Of a DNA stretch of 64,000 nucleotides, positions 12,656 to 25,804 are shown piece after piece. The stretch lies in the NCBI GenBank assembly GCA_001599615.1, contig BCHJ01000002.1:1551928-1615927 (forward strand), written 5' to 3'. The notes under the pieces are model-generated. The model saw only the letters and a program-made list of their open reading frames with translations, did no database searches and was not told the origin of the DNA. Source of the DNA: Thielaviopsis euricoi. Taxonomy: Eukaryota; Ascomycota; Sordariomycetes; Microascales; Ceratocystidaceae. The position numbers and the translations under genes are program-made. Numbering within the stretch: the stretch's first letter is position 1; every line of letters starts with the position of its first letter.

Positions 12656-15276
12656 TATCCAAGCGTTAGAAATGCGCGACCGTTAGCGATAAGGAGCTCC
12701 ACCGCTGTGCAGTACCGGGAGAGAGGGTTTAACGACATCTGCCGAGCTGCTACTGCTAACTTTGTTGAACATGGAGGCTCTTGGCCCGAGCTGAACAAGA
12801 GGGTGTCACAGACTTGGATGCAGTGTGCAACGAACGGATAGCTTGGTAGCTACACACACCGTCAAGGTTGGACTAACGCAAGGTACAAATTCTCGGGGCT
12901 GAAACCTGCACGTACACATTCGTAAGTTGAGAGAAAGGAGAAGCACAGAACAGGACAATGCAGAACGCTCAGGTAATCACCTCCAAGATAAATCGGGAGT
13001 TTGTTCACCAATGTAGATCATCAAACACATTGTGGCCCCTCCAAAAAGAAAGCCACATGAGAATAAAGATATATATAGTGGCTCGAGCCTACGGTATTTG
13101 CAGTCTTTTCCCGGATCTTCATTTTTGTCTTGTTTTCTTCTTTGGGGAAACTGTGTACGCTGGAGTTGCACCGGGGTTGAGCCGATACAGACAGAAAAAG
13201 CGTAGAGTCCGAACCGACGAGCTCTCTAGGGACTACAGCTGACACAGATTATCCAATCAGGTCTCAGAATCGACTATATCGTACAAGTGCAGTAGGCCCT
13301 TTTGCAGTAGTCATAGACAGCAAATATAATGAGGAAAACCGTATAATGTTAGTTATATATTAGTTGCACACTTGGATTATGTGACGCTTTCTACTACTAC
13401 AGTAAGCAAAACGTGTGCGAGTCGTGAGCCTAAAGCTACCAGACGCTTTAAAGCCCATCTGAGCTTACAAAAAAGGGCTATAAGTAGCACTATGTCATTT
13501 CGCATTTCCTCTCCAAAAGGACCATTTAACTGAGACTAGAGAACTCGTCACTAATGCTAGCTAGAAAGCAACCGAGAGAACAAGTGAGCTGTGACTTGAC
13601 CAGCTGTAAGTTTAGAGCAAGAGGAGGTTGAAACTAGACCCAAGGGAAAGGTTTTCCCAGGTAAGGGAGCTGTTGTCGCCTGTCCTGTGGCGGGGCGCTT
13701 TTTGAAGGGAAAAAAACGAAAGAAAAATTCCCTGAGCCGATTTTTACTGTTATAAGTGCCTTGAATAGACCCTTATAACCCTACCAGGCGGTCACATAAC
13801 CTCCTGAATAATACGATAGGTAAATATACCGTTCTATTGACCATGCGCTTCCAAGATGTTCAGTCAATCCCTTGCAGTAAACCAGCTAAAGGTGTTTTCG
13901 ACAACCTATAGGACTCTATAACGCTTTGTATGTTATCCGAATATATGTCGTCCAGTGAATTTGTAGTATCACCTCACCTATGAAGAGCGAATTTGGACGA
14001 GTGACGATTAATTCTCAAGTGGTTGTCTATTCGACTCTAGTCTTTGTATACCTTTGTTACAAAGTTGGCGGACACATAGTGGCCTGACAGCATTATGAAT
14101 GACAAGAGTTTCTAGAGAGTCTCAAGAGCGACTGCAATGACTTAATATTAGTTAAAGGGTCTGCAAAAGCTAAGGGTATACCCTTACGCTTCACATGAAG
14201 CCACGCCTGCTTGACCCTCTAGGGTTGGCTACTGTATGTCGAGTACTGTGCATATACGATATACTACTGTATAGTACACATGCATATGCGAATGAACAAC
14301 CTGATTATAACAGACTAGGAAGACGACAATGCGTCAACTGTATCCCATTTGTCTGTCCATTTAGATCCAGGGAAGCTGCCCTTTGAAATGTTTCTGATCA
14401 GCAAGAAGATAAAGTCCTAAAGAATACATACGACGTACCAACTGCAACTGGTAGCGTGATAGACATTGCCTCTTCCCCAGCCTGATCTATTTTAAACAAC
14501 AACTGTAAAAGTCCAGCTAGGCTAGGTACTTCAGATCCTAAGCAGAGCCTTCTTCTCTTGAGGTGATGCTATCGGGAGGTCGATGTAACAAGGGCCAAGT
14601 CACTACTAGGTGTATCTTGATGGTAACGAAAGGTGCACTTAAAAAAAGTGAAAAGTATTCTATCTTATTATTTTTTTGATAATTATTTTTCCTGCATTAT
14701 GATAAAATCAAATATTTAATAGGTAGTTTACTTCCAACGCACTTGTTGTGCTTTCTCCTCCCACTTTACTACTATAAGTGGGGCGAGTTAGCTTTTGCAA
14801 TACCCTTGAGAGTAAACTCAACNCCCCCCCCTACCAAGGCGTGTGAATACAATTCAATGTACACGCCCGTGAAAAAAAAAAAAAAAAACAAGGTTAAGAT
14901 AAAAGAAACTAAAATCAAGCTAATGCTCATCTCTACGTTCGCTGGCTATCACAGCGCCAACCCATAGCAACTTCGTTTTCTTCTAATTTTCTGTTTCCCT
15001 TGATTGTAGATTCAGATTTTAGCAGTTGCAAAAGAAGAAAGAAAAAACAAAAAAAGAGGGCATATTCAGAATAGAGGTAGTTGATACAGGGCTCAATGCC
15101 CTAAACGCATGTGATAAAAGAGTGCACTTTTCTGGCACACTAAATTCAAAATGTGAGGTAGTAGAAACAAAAAAGAAGCAAGAGTGAAAAGTTGTAAAAA
15201 TTGTAGAGTAAATGTATAAAATTCTTCACATCGATGCTCAAAAAATACGTCTACATATATTCTCGCTCAATTGCTA

Positions 15277-15303
15277 CATATGTATGTACGTATGTATGTA
15301 CAC
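15277..15303 (+). repeat. Tetranucleotide microsatellite (TATG/TACG)
   Basis: An imperfect repeat of ATGT/ACGT units. No gene overlaps it. It marks the right edge of the desert, just before composition switches to the pyrimidine-rich leader of the homeobox gene. Confidence 0.7.
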
Positions 15304-15449
15304 AGTACAAGGCCTATTGTCGTGATTTAACAAACGTGACCGAAAAGGACAGGGTTGCTGTGTGTTGGCTGTTCAAGGATTTTGGCAGATGTAAGTCCCA
15401 GTCCTGTACAATTGTATTAGGCTGTTATGTACGTATTTATATACTCTAG

Positions 15450-16500
15450 TCCGCCCACGCTCTCACCTGGCTTTACTTTTTTCTGCGTCTTGAATTTCTC
15501 ATTCTTTTCATTCTTCCATATCTCTCACGTTTCTTCCACCACCAAACAGAGTCTTCGAACCTCGACTTCTCTTTCGAACTTGACGCATTATTTCTTTTTG
15601 CATTCCTGACTTTTATTATCTTCTTCGCTTCTCTCCCGCTGATTTAATCACCTTATCACCGGCCTGTTTAACTAGCTTTATTTTATTCTCTTGCTGTGTT
15701 CTACTTTTTACTACCCGATCTACTGATTCTCCCTTAGCCTGGCTTTTTTCTTATTCTTATTCTTATTTTATTTTTCATCTCTTCCCTTGAGCTCTTTTGT
15801 CTTTGCCTTTAGTCTTCATTTTCCTCTTTGATCAACTTTCTTTTCCACTCTCGCTGCCCTTTTTCGTCCTACTCGATCAACAACCAACCTCTACCCATCC
15901 TTTCGACGCCGCTGCTTGCTACCTAAATCTCGTCTTTCTCACATTAAAAAAAAGCAACTATTTTCTTCGACTACTACCTCCCTCGTGGATCGCCACTTTA
16001 CTCAAAAACCGAAGTCGTGAAGAATCGCATCACCAATTGCCCTTCTTCATCTCTCTTGATCCTCCCTCCAAGACTTTATTGCCTGAAGCATTCTGGTCCT
16101 TGAGGCACTGTACACTATACCAAGTCCCTTTGTTTTTCTCCCTAAGGGCCCCTTCTACCCCAGGTTGTACCTGAACTCCCTCTTTGCGCTTTCCTCTGTG
16201 TTTAGAAAGTCTTTTTTTTTTGTACAAGTTACTATTCCCTTACCAGAAAGGTCTTTGATCAAGTCATAGCCCTTGTGTGGATGGACTCTTGGCCTTTTGT
16301 TTTTGTGTCCTAGAGTGTCTTTCCCAAGAAAAAAGAGTCACCGCACCACCGAATTCAAGGGCCCCACGCTAAATATAGCGGCCAACGACTTGTGCGGTCA
16401 TAGACGCCTACATATATCTCAGTCGCCGCAGTTTTGACTTGAGGATATTTCTTCCAACCAACCCTCATTTCACTTTCTTTTCTTCGCCACATCTCTCACA
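15450..16500 (+). promoter_or_regulatory. Long pyrimidine-rich promoter/5' leader of the homeobox gene
   Basis: From about 15450 the plus strand becomes strongly C+T rich, and stays so, less evenly, up to the start codon at 16501. This is a common feature of fungal promoters and transcript leaders. ATG is almost absent: after an ATG at 15427 the next is at 16281, and then the start codon itself at 16501. That pattern suggests that much of the region is transcribed as 5' UTR. Where transcription begins cannot be read from the sequence. A plus-strand frame from about 15797 to 16174 lacks an ATG start and is taken as leader. Confidence 0.6.
16281..16313 (+). CDS. uORF, 10 codons, upstream of the homeobox gene
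   Basis: ATG at 16281 opens a ten-residue frame (MDSWPFVFVS) ending in TAG at 16311-16313, about 190 nt before the main start codon. It is the only upstream ATG in roughly 1 kb of pyrimidine-rich leader. If transcription starts upstream of it, scanning ribosomes would meet this uORF first, so it could hold down translation of the transcription factor. Translation of the uORF is inferred. Confidence 0.4.
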   Translation: MDSWPFVFVS

Positions 16501-18279
16501 ATGAACTACGAAGGCATACCACAGGCTGCCCAGCAGTCGCAGTCCACCAACCTGTCGTTTGTTTCTTCGGATCAGCAGGACCAGCCCCTCTACCAGTGGA
16601 CTCAGCAACAACGAATCCAACCACAGCACATGATGAACATGATGTCCATGAACGCTTCAGCCTTCCCTCCTTACATTGTATCTCAATCCCCAAACACCAT
16701 GCAGGCCATGGGTGCTCTTCACAACACCTGGAATGGCGCTGTGTCATATGGAGCTGGTTCTCAGTACACGAACCAGGCCATGGCTTGGGGCACACAGGGT
16801 TATAGCTCACTTTACGAGCACCCCAGTGGCCGGCCATCAGAGACGAAGCCGCGCTTCAACAAGGACGAGGTGGATGAGCTCGAGGGTATGTTCCGCCAAA
16901 ACCCCAAGCCTACTGCCGAGACCAAGGGCAAGGTTGCCAACAAGTTCAACGTCGATGTTACCAAGATCAACGTAAGTTATAAGCCTCTTGTACATGTCAT
17001 AAATCCTACGCAAATGCTAACGAATCTTTAGAACTGGTTCCAAAACCGTCGAGCAAAGGCCAAGACCCAGAAGAAGGTTGAGATGAATGCTGCCACTGAA
17101 AAGGCCGAGGGTAACTCTCAGCCTGAGCAGGAGGCCGCTGTCATCAGAGTGAACGAGCACTTCCCAGGCTCCAGCTCAACCGGTGCCCTTCGCCCTTCGA
17201 CAGTGGCATTCCCCAATGTTAGTTCTACCAGCACTTCGTCTTCACGACCTGGGAGCTCCGAAGGCGTTCCAACTAAGATCGATGATATCAAGACGAGTGA
17301 GAAATCACCTTCAGCAACAAGCCCGCTGCAAGGCGATGCTCACTTCGGTTTACATCCCAACGCGATTGCTACCGACTCCACCGAGATTGACCAGACCATC
17401 CCCCGAAACTGCGCGACGGTGGATGATATGGGCGCCATGAAGACCAACAGCCACTCTCTAGCTGCCCGGCGCAAGGGAACTTTGGTCACTCCCCTGCGTC
17501 TGCCTAGCACGCGCCCCATCAACAGCCCTGGTAACACGGGTATGCGCAAGGCTAGTGCATCTGAGATTGTTACCCCGCGCTCTCTGTCAGTGTCCGGTAG
17601 CCGTGTCCAGAAGCAGACTTGCAAGACCACACACAGAGATCGTTCTCCCAGAACTCCTATCAAGACAGATATAATCATCTCTGGAATCCCTGCATCCTCT
17701 CCCATTGATAGTATTCCCGCCCGTGCTAGTGTCAGCTCTGGCGTTTCTCCCTATGGAACTCCTACCTCGATGGCGGCCATTCCCAACAAGTGCAGCATTT
17801 CCTCTACTATGCCTATCACTGGCCTTGGTCTTGACTTTGGCAATGGCGTCCATGGCATGGAACTCAACAACTTCGCTTCGCCTAGCACTGGAATTGCTAC
17901 TATGACTCTCAATGACTTTACCACGTCATCCTGCGGCAACACTATCACTACTCTGGCCGAAGCTGGAAACATGATGACGAGCCCTATGGACGCTTCAGTC
18001 ATGATGACTTCTGACTACTTTACCACCAACATGCCTCTGGATATGAGCCAGAGTGGTCCCTGGTCATCTAGCTCCGTCATATCTCCTTCTCAGTGGCCTA
18101 TGACTGACGGCATATCATCCAACTTCTCGACTCCTCAGCAAACGTATGGCTCCAGCTTCTCGACTCAGGCATCGGGCTACCTTGAGCAATCCACGCCCAT
18201 TGGTAGCGACAGCATGTCCATGCTGTTCCCTACCTCGGATAAGAAGTTTTACGACAGCGGCATCAGTGCACACTACTGA
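16501..18279 (+). CDS. Homeodomain transcription factor
   Basis: Two exons, join(16501..16971,17032..18279), 572 aa. The 60-nt intron has donor GTAAGT, branch GCTAAC and acceptor TTTAG, and splits the recognition helix. The spliced homeodomain spans about residues 112-171 with the canonical 60-residue spacing: F119 (position 8), L127 (16), F131 (20), W159 (48), N162 (51) and R164 (53) in the WFQNRRAKAK motif. It is therefore a typical rather than TALE homeodomain and should bind DNA in the nucleus. The N-terminus is rich in Gln, Asn, Met and Ser. The long C-terminal part is Ser/Thr/Pro-rich with many SP/TP sites and no other domain I recognise. Fungal proteins of this build include conidiation regulators of the Htf1/HtfA type. 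That relationship is suggested by layout only, so no symbol is given. It is the only gene between two large deserts. Confidence 0.9.
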
Positions 18280-21200
18280 TTGCGCTTTTTTTTTTTTCAC
18301 TTCTCTTTCCTCTTTTCTTTTCTCTACACTCGCTCACTTCTTTGCATATTTTCATCTCTTTAATTCCATTTATATACCTCTGGGCATTATGGTAGCGGGT
18401 GCATTCTATGCAAGTTGACCGCCCATATCCAACTGTGACGCTACCTGCACACAGGCGGTGCCCCAAAAATCTCATCTCACATTGATGGGTGGCTTTATAT
18501 TTTTTCTACTGTCATTTTTTCTCAGCCTGCATAATGATTTCTTTGCTGACTGGCATCTGTCTATTTTTTTTTTCCTTTATTTCTTTTTTTTTTCTTTTTC
18601 GGAGGGGGGCTTTGATAACGATGCCTTTACGGATTTGTTTTTACTTTTGGGGGATCATTACTATTATTGGCGAATCTCGGTTGTTTGTTCTTGAAGCTTT
18701 TTCAAAGCTTCTTCATTCCTTTTGTTTTACAAGCGGCATATTGTTTGGGATTTGCTTTTTCTCTTCAGTCCCTTTTTTGGGGCATGTTTCTCGGCCTTGG
18801 GTTTTAACCACAAGTCGAATGCATTTTGTTTGTTTGTTTGTTTGTTTTTTTTCTTTCCTCTCAATTACAGGAATCATACAGAGCACCTTTTCAGATGCCC
18901 TACGTTTCTTTGACATCCATAAGCAAGATTAAGATTATCCTCTTGGTATCTTTCTATTAATAATAAAAACATTGAAACGAACACTCCAAGTCCTTCATGC
19001 AATTACTGACACCTAATAGTACGTCGACAAATGTTTTAGCTGTAAAAGAATTCGTAGTATTTACATCAGGTCCATGAGAGCTTTCAGATGATTGCCTTAA
19101 AATAGAGAGATGCTGGGCCATTAACAGACGGTGAGTTCGTATATGGCTTTTTCGGTCCACAGACATGTTGTAGATGTAAGCACAGACCTGAAATGACGAC
19201 ACATAAACGAAAGTGTCGTTGTATTGGGCCACTTTTGCCAGACCTCCTGTAGTACAGCAGGCCAGTCACTATAGCAAATCGTGCAGATAGGAGCTGTTTC
19301 TTGCATACGCGGAGGCATTCGGGTAGTAAGATTGAGACAGCTAAGAGAAGTGAGGTGATAATAGAGGTTAAGCTTCCTATCTAGAGCCTATAACTATCAT
19401 GCTATGTAGACGGCAGGGTATTAGGTTGTTAAATAATGCTACATACTGATAGAAACAACAGTTATAGCAATAAGAGGAAGGGTAGAGCCTTTCGGGCCTG
19501 TTTAGCTGGCATTGATGAATGACTATAAGATGTTGTTGGTACATAAACTAACGCTACTAATTGCTGTACATTACATGGTTTAAGTAACAAGAAAGATATT
19601 ACACAAAAGCAACAACACTTTCCATGCTCAGGGACAACTTCGAGAAAAAGAAATATGATATTCACACCGGCACTTGTATTCACATGTGTCGTTGGTTCGT
19701 TAAGCGGCGATGAAACATACCACTACTTAAGGCATTGAGTGTACCCGCTTCTCTATTTACTACACGCAAGTACAGCTAATTAGATGCCTGAATCAAAGCC
19801 ACGCCTATGTTAGTTGTATATCAGAATGTGATGGAATACTCGGGTATCACATCTTCACTACATGGCCGGATGGTTGATGCCAGCATTGCTTTCTTTTTAC
19901 TACAGTTAAAGCAGTTCTCCTTTGTCTGCCGTGTTTGCAGCGGGCGAAAAAGACGAAAGCGCAGATTTCGACGGCACTTGCATGCATGCATGCTCACCTA
20001 CGAATCATGGTTTTATTTGTCGTTTGACTTTGGACTTGGCCTCGTCATTTGGGGTACATTTGTAGCGTCTAGACCTTTAGAAGATGCATTATCAAGGGCT
20101 CTGCGCTGGCCGACGGTGGGTTCATGGCATAGCCGAGTGAGAGGTTAATATAGAAGCATGGGATGCAAGTACGTCTGTAGATTTGAGGCGTTACCGACGG
20201 CCGAGAGATTACAAGCCGATTTCTCAAGGTTTGTACATGTTTCACAACACACTCGAAACAAACAGGAAAAAAAAAAAAGGCAATATGTAAGATTTAAGTC
20301 TTAAAAATGGTTATTGAGCACGATGAGTGAGGAGATGAAGGGGCGTATCTTCATCAATAATAAACACATAGCGGGATTGGTAGCACTTTGGAGAAAAGTA
20401 AACGAAAACATATGATGGACGCAAATCAGTTCGTGGTGTAATAAGCGGCAGAAAGAACGCAGCTAGAGTTGCAGCAAAGGAAAGAAAAGGACAACATACC
20501 CTCAACAACACCTACTTCAACGAAGTTGAGAGAAGATACATCACGTTCTTTCTTAAGTTTATACTGCAAGTGTTAATGCTAACAATCTATCCAAACTATC
20601 TGCTATCGATCAATGATGTTGCATACTGACGACTAGTAGTCTTTGATTGTGTAAGATATTCACTATATAGGAAGTTCTGCTTCCTTTAAGCTGCAAAGGC
20701 TTTCTCTATTACTTTAATTCAATAATGAGCAGGCCTCCCTTCAAGTCTTGCTTGTTCGTTTATTACCGTTGACAGCTATCTACCTTCCTTTCACACATTC
20801 CTACCAGCTCCTACAATTGGGTCAAACTGGTCGTGGTTTTTATTTTTTTTTTCTTGCACCCCTTTGATTGGTTTGTTTTTTTTCTAAGTGAGTGTGGGTT
20901 ATGCAGTTGTTGGGCTGTATACTGATACGAGAAAAGACAAGAAAAAAACATAAAGAGTAGCGAGCATGTCAGTCTGATTCGGCCACGACGCCTAGTATTG
21001 ATTCGCGATCTTAGTCAGTTTTATTAGGCTTTGTGATGTATAAACAACACAAGTTGGCTGTTTTCATTTCTCCTATTTTAAAGGGCTGAGTATAAGCCTA
21101 ATACTAGGGGGAGAAACAAATAATTTGTAATATAGATGCTAGCAAATGACTTGAAAGCTATCACAAATGAGCCATCTGTTATTACATAGCCAGCTATTAA

Positions 21201-21340
21201 CCTAGTGTAGTGAACAATTCAGAGGCTGTTGTTTTCGGCCCTGTGTGTTTTATCTCTTTATTATTAGATTGCTACCTTCGCAAGTATATACAGACAAACT
21301 ACACGTTGAAGGCCGAGGTAACAGCCGGCGATTATTTTGA

Positions 21341-21371
<31 letters not shown>

Positions 21372-24300
21372 AATTTTATTGGGGCGTTTTCTCAGCAGAC
21401 GTTTCACTGCCCTCTATTACTTTTGCCCAAATGTAACTGTAGCTCTCCGACCGCCTCTACTCATAATGTTTACTTTGTCAACAACTGGCTTCCAGAGCCT
21501 GTTTTGTGGGTTGCTTGTGACGTTTTTCTGCAACTCTTTGTTTTTGTTCCCCTTGTCTAGGCATTTCTTACCGAGGAGTAGAGCCGCCTTGGTTTTAGTA
21601 TTTATTATTATTTTTTTTTTCATTTCTAACTTAGGCAATACGCTTTTTATGGAGACTCTTCTAGTGACAAGTTGTCCGTATGACTTCTTCGCCTCTCAAT
21701 GTCGGACTGATTCGCCTGCCTAAACACATGCACACACATTTGCTCATCCGTTACAACATGATTGTCCTGCAGTATCAAGACAGGAATAAAAGCAAGCAAA
21801 CAACAGTACATGAGACCTAGAACGCGGGAGCTTTTTTATAAGCACCCTGGCCAACTTGCAGTACATTTTACATGAGTTTCCGTCGGGCTAGAACTTCAAT
21901 GTGGGTGAAACGAAGGAGTGTGCAGCTTCATTTCAGGCGAAGCACGAAAAGGAGCCAAATGAACAAGATGATGCGACAAATGGAGCTGAAAAAAACGAGC
22001 CAAGTGTCTGCCCTGCTTAAAATCTTTTCTACTATGACTAGCTTGCAGTGCTAGGGGAGTTGAAAAGATAGATACCAAGTTGATTTATTCGGGTACCTGC
22101 GTTTATAGACACTGAGAGAGAGTTTGACAACTGACATTGACATATAGGTTAAGGCCCCAGAGACTGTCTGCGTCATATTCCTGGGCGCTCTCAATGTGTA
22201 CAATGTGTAGATAAACAACCAACGGACTGATAAACAAAAAATCACCGACGATCTCCTATATTGTACATGATTGAGCCGGTATTTCTCAAATCCGCTTATG
22301 ATAGTCCTGGACATGCTTCCCATTTCTTCAACGTCCCGTGTTTTTCGCCTCACTGTCACGTTCAGATACATATGTGCTTAGTATGTAGCATGTGCAGTAA
22401 GTTGATGCAGTACGTGATGTGTGAATGTATACAGAGTTAAGACCTCGTCAAATGCCATTTACAACGTTGTTGTCTGTGCGTTTTGGCGAAAGATGGAGAG
22501 CAAAATGAGAAAAGCGGGAACGAAAGGAAACAGCATACGGAAACAATGGTCGAAAATTTCAGACCATACAGTAGTATCTCATACAAGTATTCTTCTAGTG
22601 AACTGCTGAAAACAAATAATAGAAATTTGCGATAAGAAAGATAGAGACGGAAAATATTAACGTAGTGAGATGTGCTTTTCTTCGTGACACATTAAGTTCC
22701 CTCTCTTACACAAATTCATCCCATCTTAGTATTATTCAAGATCTGTGATTGGTTGTACAACCTAGTGGCTTAGATGAGAAAAAAAGGAAATTGCAAGTAT
22801 GATTGGATAGTACACCACTAGAAAGCTAAAATTTTTCTATGCTAGTAGCTAAAAGAGATGTCATGATATAGAAACAGTAAGTTACATATGTTACATTAAT
22901 GTCATGATTTTCTCCTGTTCGCGTGTACATTCGTGCACTTATATGCAGTCACTCTTACATAAGGTTACCTATATTTGCCTCGTGTTCGTAGCCCGCATGT
23001 CCTTTGAGTGTCTCATAACTACTTGATCTTGTATAAAAGCTTATGAGGGTTGCAACTGTTCGTATATTGTATCCTTCTTAGTTATAGTATAGCAGAAAGG
23101 CGGTGAAGGGAGTTACTAATATATAATAGAGTAAGTTAAGAAAAATGTGACGTATAAGATGGAAGATACACTATTATAATTCCACTACGATAGCATCTAG
23201 AAAGAAGTGGTCTATATCATAACATCTTTGGATAAAATAAGTATAACACTAAAGAGTTCTATGTCAAGCCTTATTTACTCTTGTTATAGAATGCTAACGT
23301 AGTAGTACTATATGTCCTAACAATCCAAAAACACATGAGGATAATAGAAAGCTTATAGACATTACCTGACTTATATAGATTGGCAGTGATATATTTTTGT
23401 TCATTATATCTATCCCTTAAGATATTGAATTGAGTAAAATGAAAATTGTAATAGCTATAACTACACGTCTCCATAAACCCTCTCTCTAAAGTTAGATATT
23501 TAATTTTCCTAGCTTTCTTGCATTTTTTCTTTTAGTTAAAAACAAAATTGTAATATACTCTCTAATGTGTTTTCTCAGTATATTGGCATGAAATACAGGA
23601 TACGTCTCTAAGTGGCAACTTCAGCTTTACCATTCAAGTTAAAAAATCAATATGCTATTGTTGTATTGTTAGGAACTTTATACAGCGACATCCCTAGGCC
23701 TGTTGAAATTTACTGAAGAGGTTTAGCAGAGAAAGAATAAATAAAAAGAATCTACTAACCCTAATAACAAGCAGAGGCCAGACAAAGTTACTCCGATAAA
23801 CCCGGAAATCTAGGGCTAGACCTAATTCAGCATAAGGGCTGTGGTCATGCTTAGGAGGAGCTGTGAAGAAAAATGTAGGGCTTAGGTTAGGTGACTAAAA
23901 GGCGGCAAAAAGAAAACCTAACGAACAGCTGGATAGCGACCCGCATCCTGTGACCTGTAGCAAGGGAGTGAGCCCGTCGATTCGGGTTACAGTAGAAGAG
24001 GCCACTGTAAAATAAAAGAGAACACCTACGAAGACACTTCCCAATGGTATAGTATTTCGAGAGTTCAGAGAGCGTGTGCTAGTGGTGTAGCTGGATGAGG
24101 TGGTTTGTCGCTAAATCATTGGCTTCTTACGCCTGTTTATAGCACATAAAGGTACTTGCTAGCGACTAGTACATTGGCGATACTTTTAACATGACCAGCT
24201 GTACTAAGCAACCCAAGGTCACTAGGTATATTTGCGCTCCCAAGTCGCTAAAGGCATTCCTTCCCCTTGCACTCGCAGTGGATCTGCTAGACGAAGTAAC

Positions 24301-25341
24301 AGCGGCCGAGAACAAGGTTTTACAAGTATAAACACAAAAGTAGTGACAGCAGCAGTACACAACATGAGGAGACTGAGGAATTGGTCACAACAAGGCAAAT
24401 GAGTAAAAGAGAATATATATGACATCGCGTACGAGGTAAGATAAAAAGTTCGCAAGTCTAACTCTTCTTGAAGACTTTTCTGCCCTCCTCGACATACTCA
24501 CCTGAGCCACTTTCAGCATTCATGTGGGAATAGGAGCCACTATTTTTTTTTGTTTTCTCTAAGAATTTCTTTTTGATTGCATGTTCTGACTCCTTTTGTG
24601 AAGTATATTTTCTTTTTCTTTTTTTTTTTTTCTTTTTTTACTGTCCCTGTCAACGAGGCTCTGATAGCCCGAGCTGGAGAAGGACGAATAGGTCAAGTGG
24701 TCAACAAGGAATATAGCCATTATTCACATTATTCACTTCTAGAATCGGTACAGTACATCATAGAATATCTATAGCTATAGTACCAACACAAACGCATGCA
24801 TGGTTCTATGTGGTGTTCTATGGAAGCGGACACACCCTCGAAAGCGTGCCTTTCGAAAGCCGGACCCTAGTAGACGGCGCAGAAAGAGAAGACAAGAGAG
24901 AAAAAGCAAGAGCAAGAGAAATAGAAGGAGAAAGAACAAGAAAAGAAAGCAAAGAGACATGCACGGATGTGTGCATTATGCATATGTGCACACCTCTCTC
25001 TTGTATGCGAATCAGACACAAGCGAAGGCAAACGCGATAGTAGAGCTTGTGGGTGTTACGGCCTCTAACAAGCGGAACCGGGACTCGCCCTTTCAAGACA
25101 CTAGCGAGAAAAGTAAAAGTATAATGAAATAAAAAATAGCAGAGTGTATCTCTAGACAGCGACGAAGAGGCCTTTGGAAAAATATGTGTATGTGCTTACC
25201 TACAGTATGCTATTTTGGATGTTTTTATTGGGCTTATTTTCTGGAGACTCTGACCCTGGTGTCGATATGGCAACATTCGAGGATGCAGACATGCAATGCA
25301 GCATGTACATAGTACTTACGTACCATACATATGCGTACGTT

Positions 25342-25381
25342 GCTGCGCTGCGCTGCACTGCACTGCGCTGCACTGTACTGT
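25342..25381 (+). repeat. Pentanucleotide microsatellite (CTGCG/CTGCA)
   Basis: About eight tandem copies of CTGCR, degrading to CTGTA at the right end. It lies inside desert 2, away from any supported gene. Confidence 0.85.
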
Positions 25382-25784
25382 GAATGCCCTGCTATGCAGA
25401 GATACAAAAACCATGCATACAAGCTCGGACAGGAACACAGGCCAGCGTTGACAAGGCCCACCGAAACCAACCAAGCTTTTGTTAAAGGATTGCTAGTGAT
25501 CCTAAGAAATAGAACAAGAATGTCAATGGAACAACCCCCTCTAGAAGAACAAAAAAAAAGCATCAGTGCCGCTGCTGGTATCCTTGAGATAATTCTATAA
25601 ACAATCACGATAGCCCCAAAATAACCCATGTACATAAGTAGCCTTCAACTCTGCAGAAGCCCCCGTCACTGTCGGCGACGGCAAGCAGGAAGAAGGGGCG
25701 TTGGCGTAACCGGACATGCTTCTTTGCCAAGTGTGTGCGTACACTCAAAACCAGACGACATCAGTAGATACAGAACTGTATAGC

Positions 25785-25804
25785 ACAGTACAGTACAGTA
25801 CAGT
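25785..25804 (+). repeat. Pentanucleotide microsatellite (CAGTA)
   Basis: Three to four copies of ACAGT/CAGTA in noncoding sequence, about 400 bp right of the CTGCR array. Confidence 0.75.

Larger units (their letters stand above)
1..15449. other. Gene desert 1 (no supported gene)
   Basis: I find no reading frame here with recognisable domains, and no splice-linked set of frames. The frames that exist are short, rich in homopolymer-encoded Phe/Lys/Gly, and mostly overlap other frames on both strands. The stretch holds many A/T homopolymers, two giant G or C tracts (6.5 and 7.8 kb), tetra- and pentanucleotide microsatellites, one tRNA-like element (about 12.6 kb, minus) and one ambiguous base at 14823. 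Base composition by eye is AT-leaning and rich in TA, CTA and TAG. This would fit old, mutated repeats, but no terminal repeats or transposase remnants were recognised. Fifteen kilobases without a gene is long for an ascomycete. Confidence 0.6.

Noticed and set aside
15797..16174. Plus-strand frame of 125 codons before the homeobox gene
   Set aside because: It starts at TTG, not ATG, and reflects the pyrimidine-rich leader (Leu/Phe/Ser/Pro only).
24775..25132. Arg/Lys-rich plus-strand frames
   Set aside because: Low-complexity purine repeats (AGAGAAA-type) explain the composition; the minus strand is open as well.
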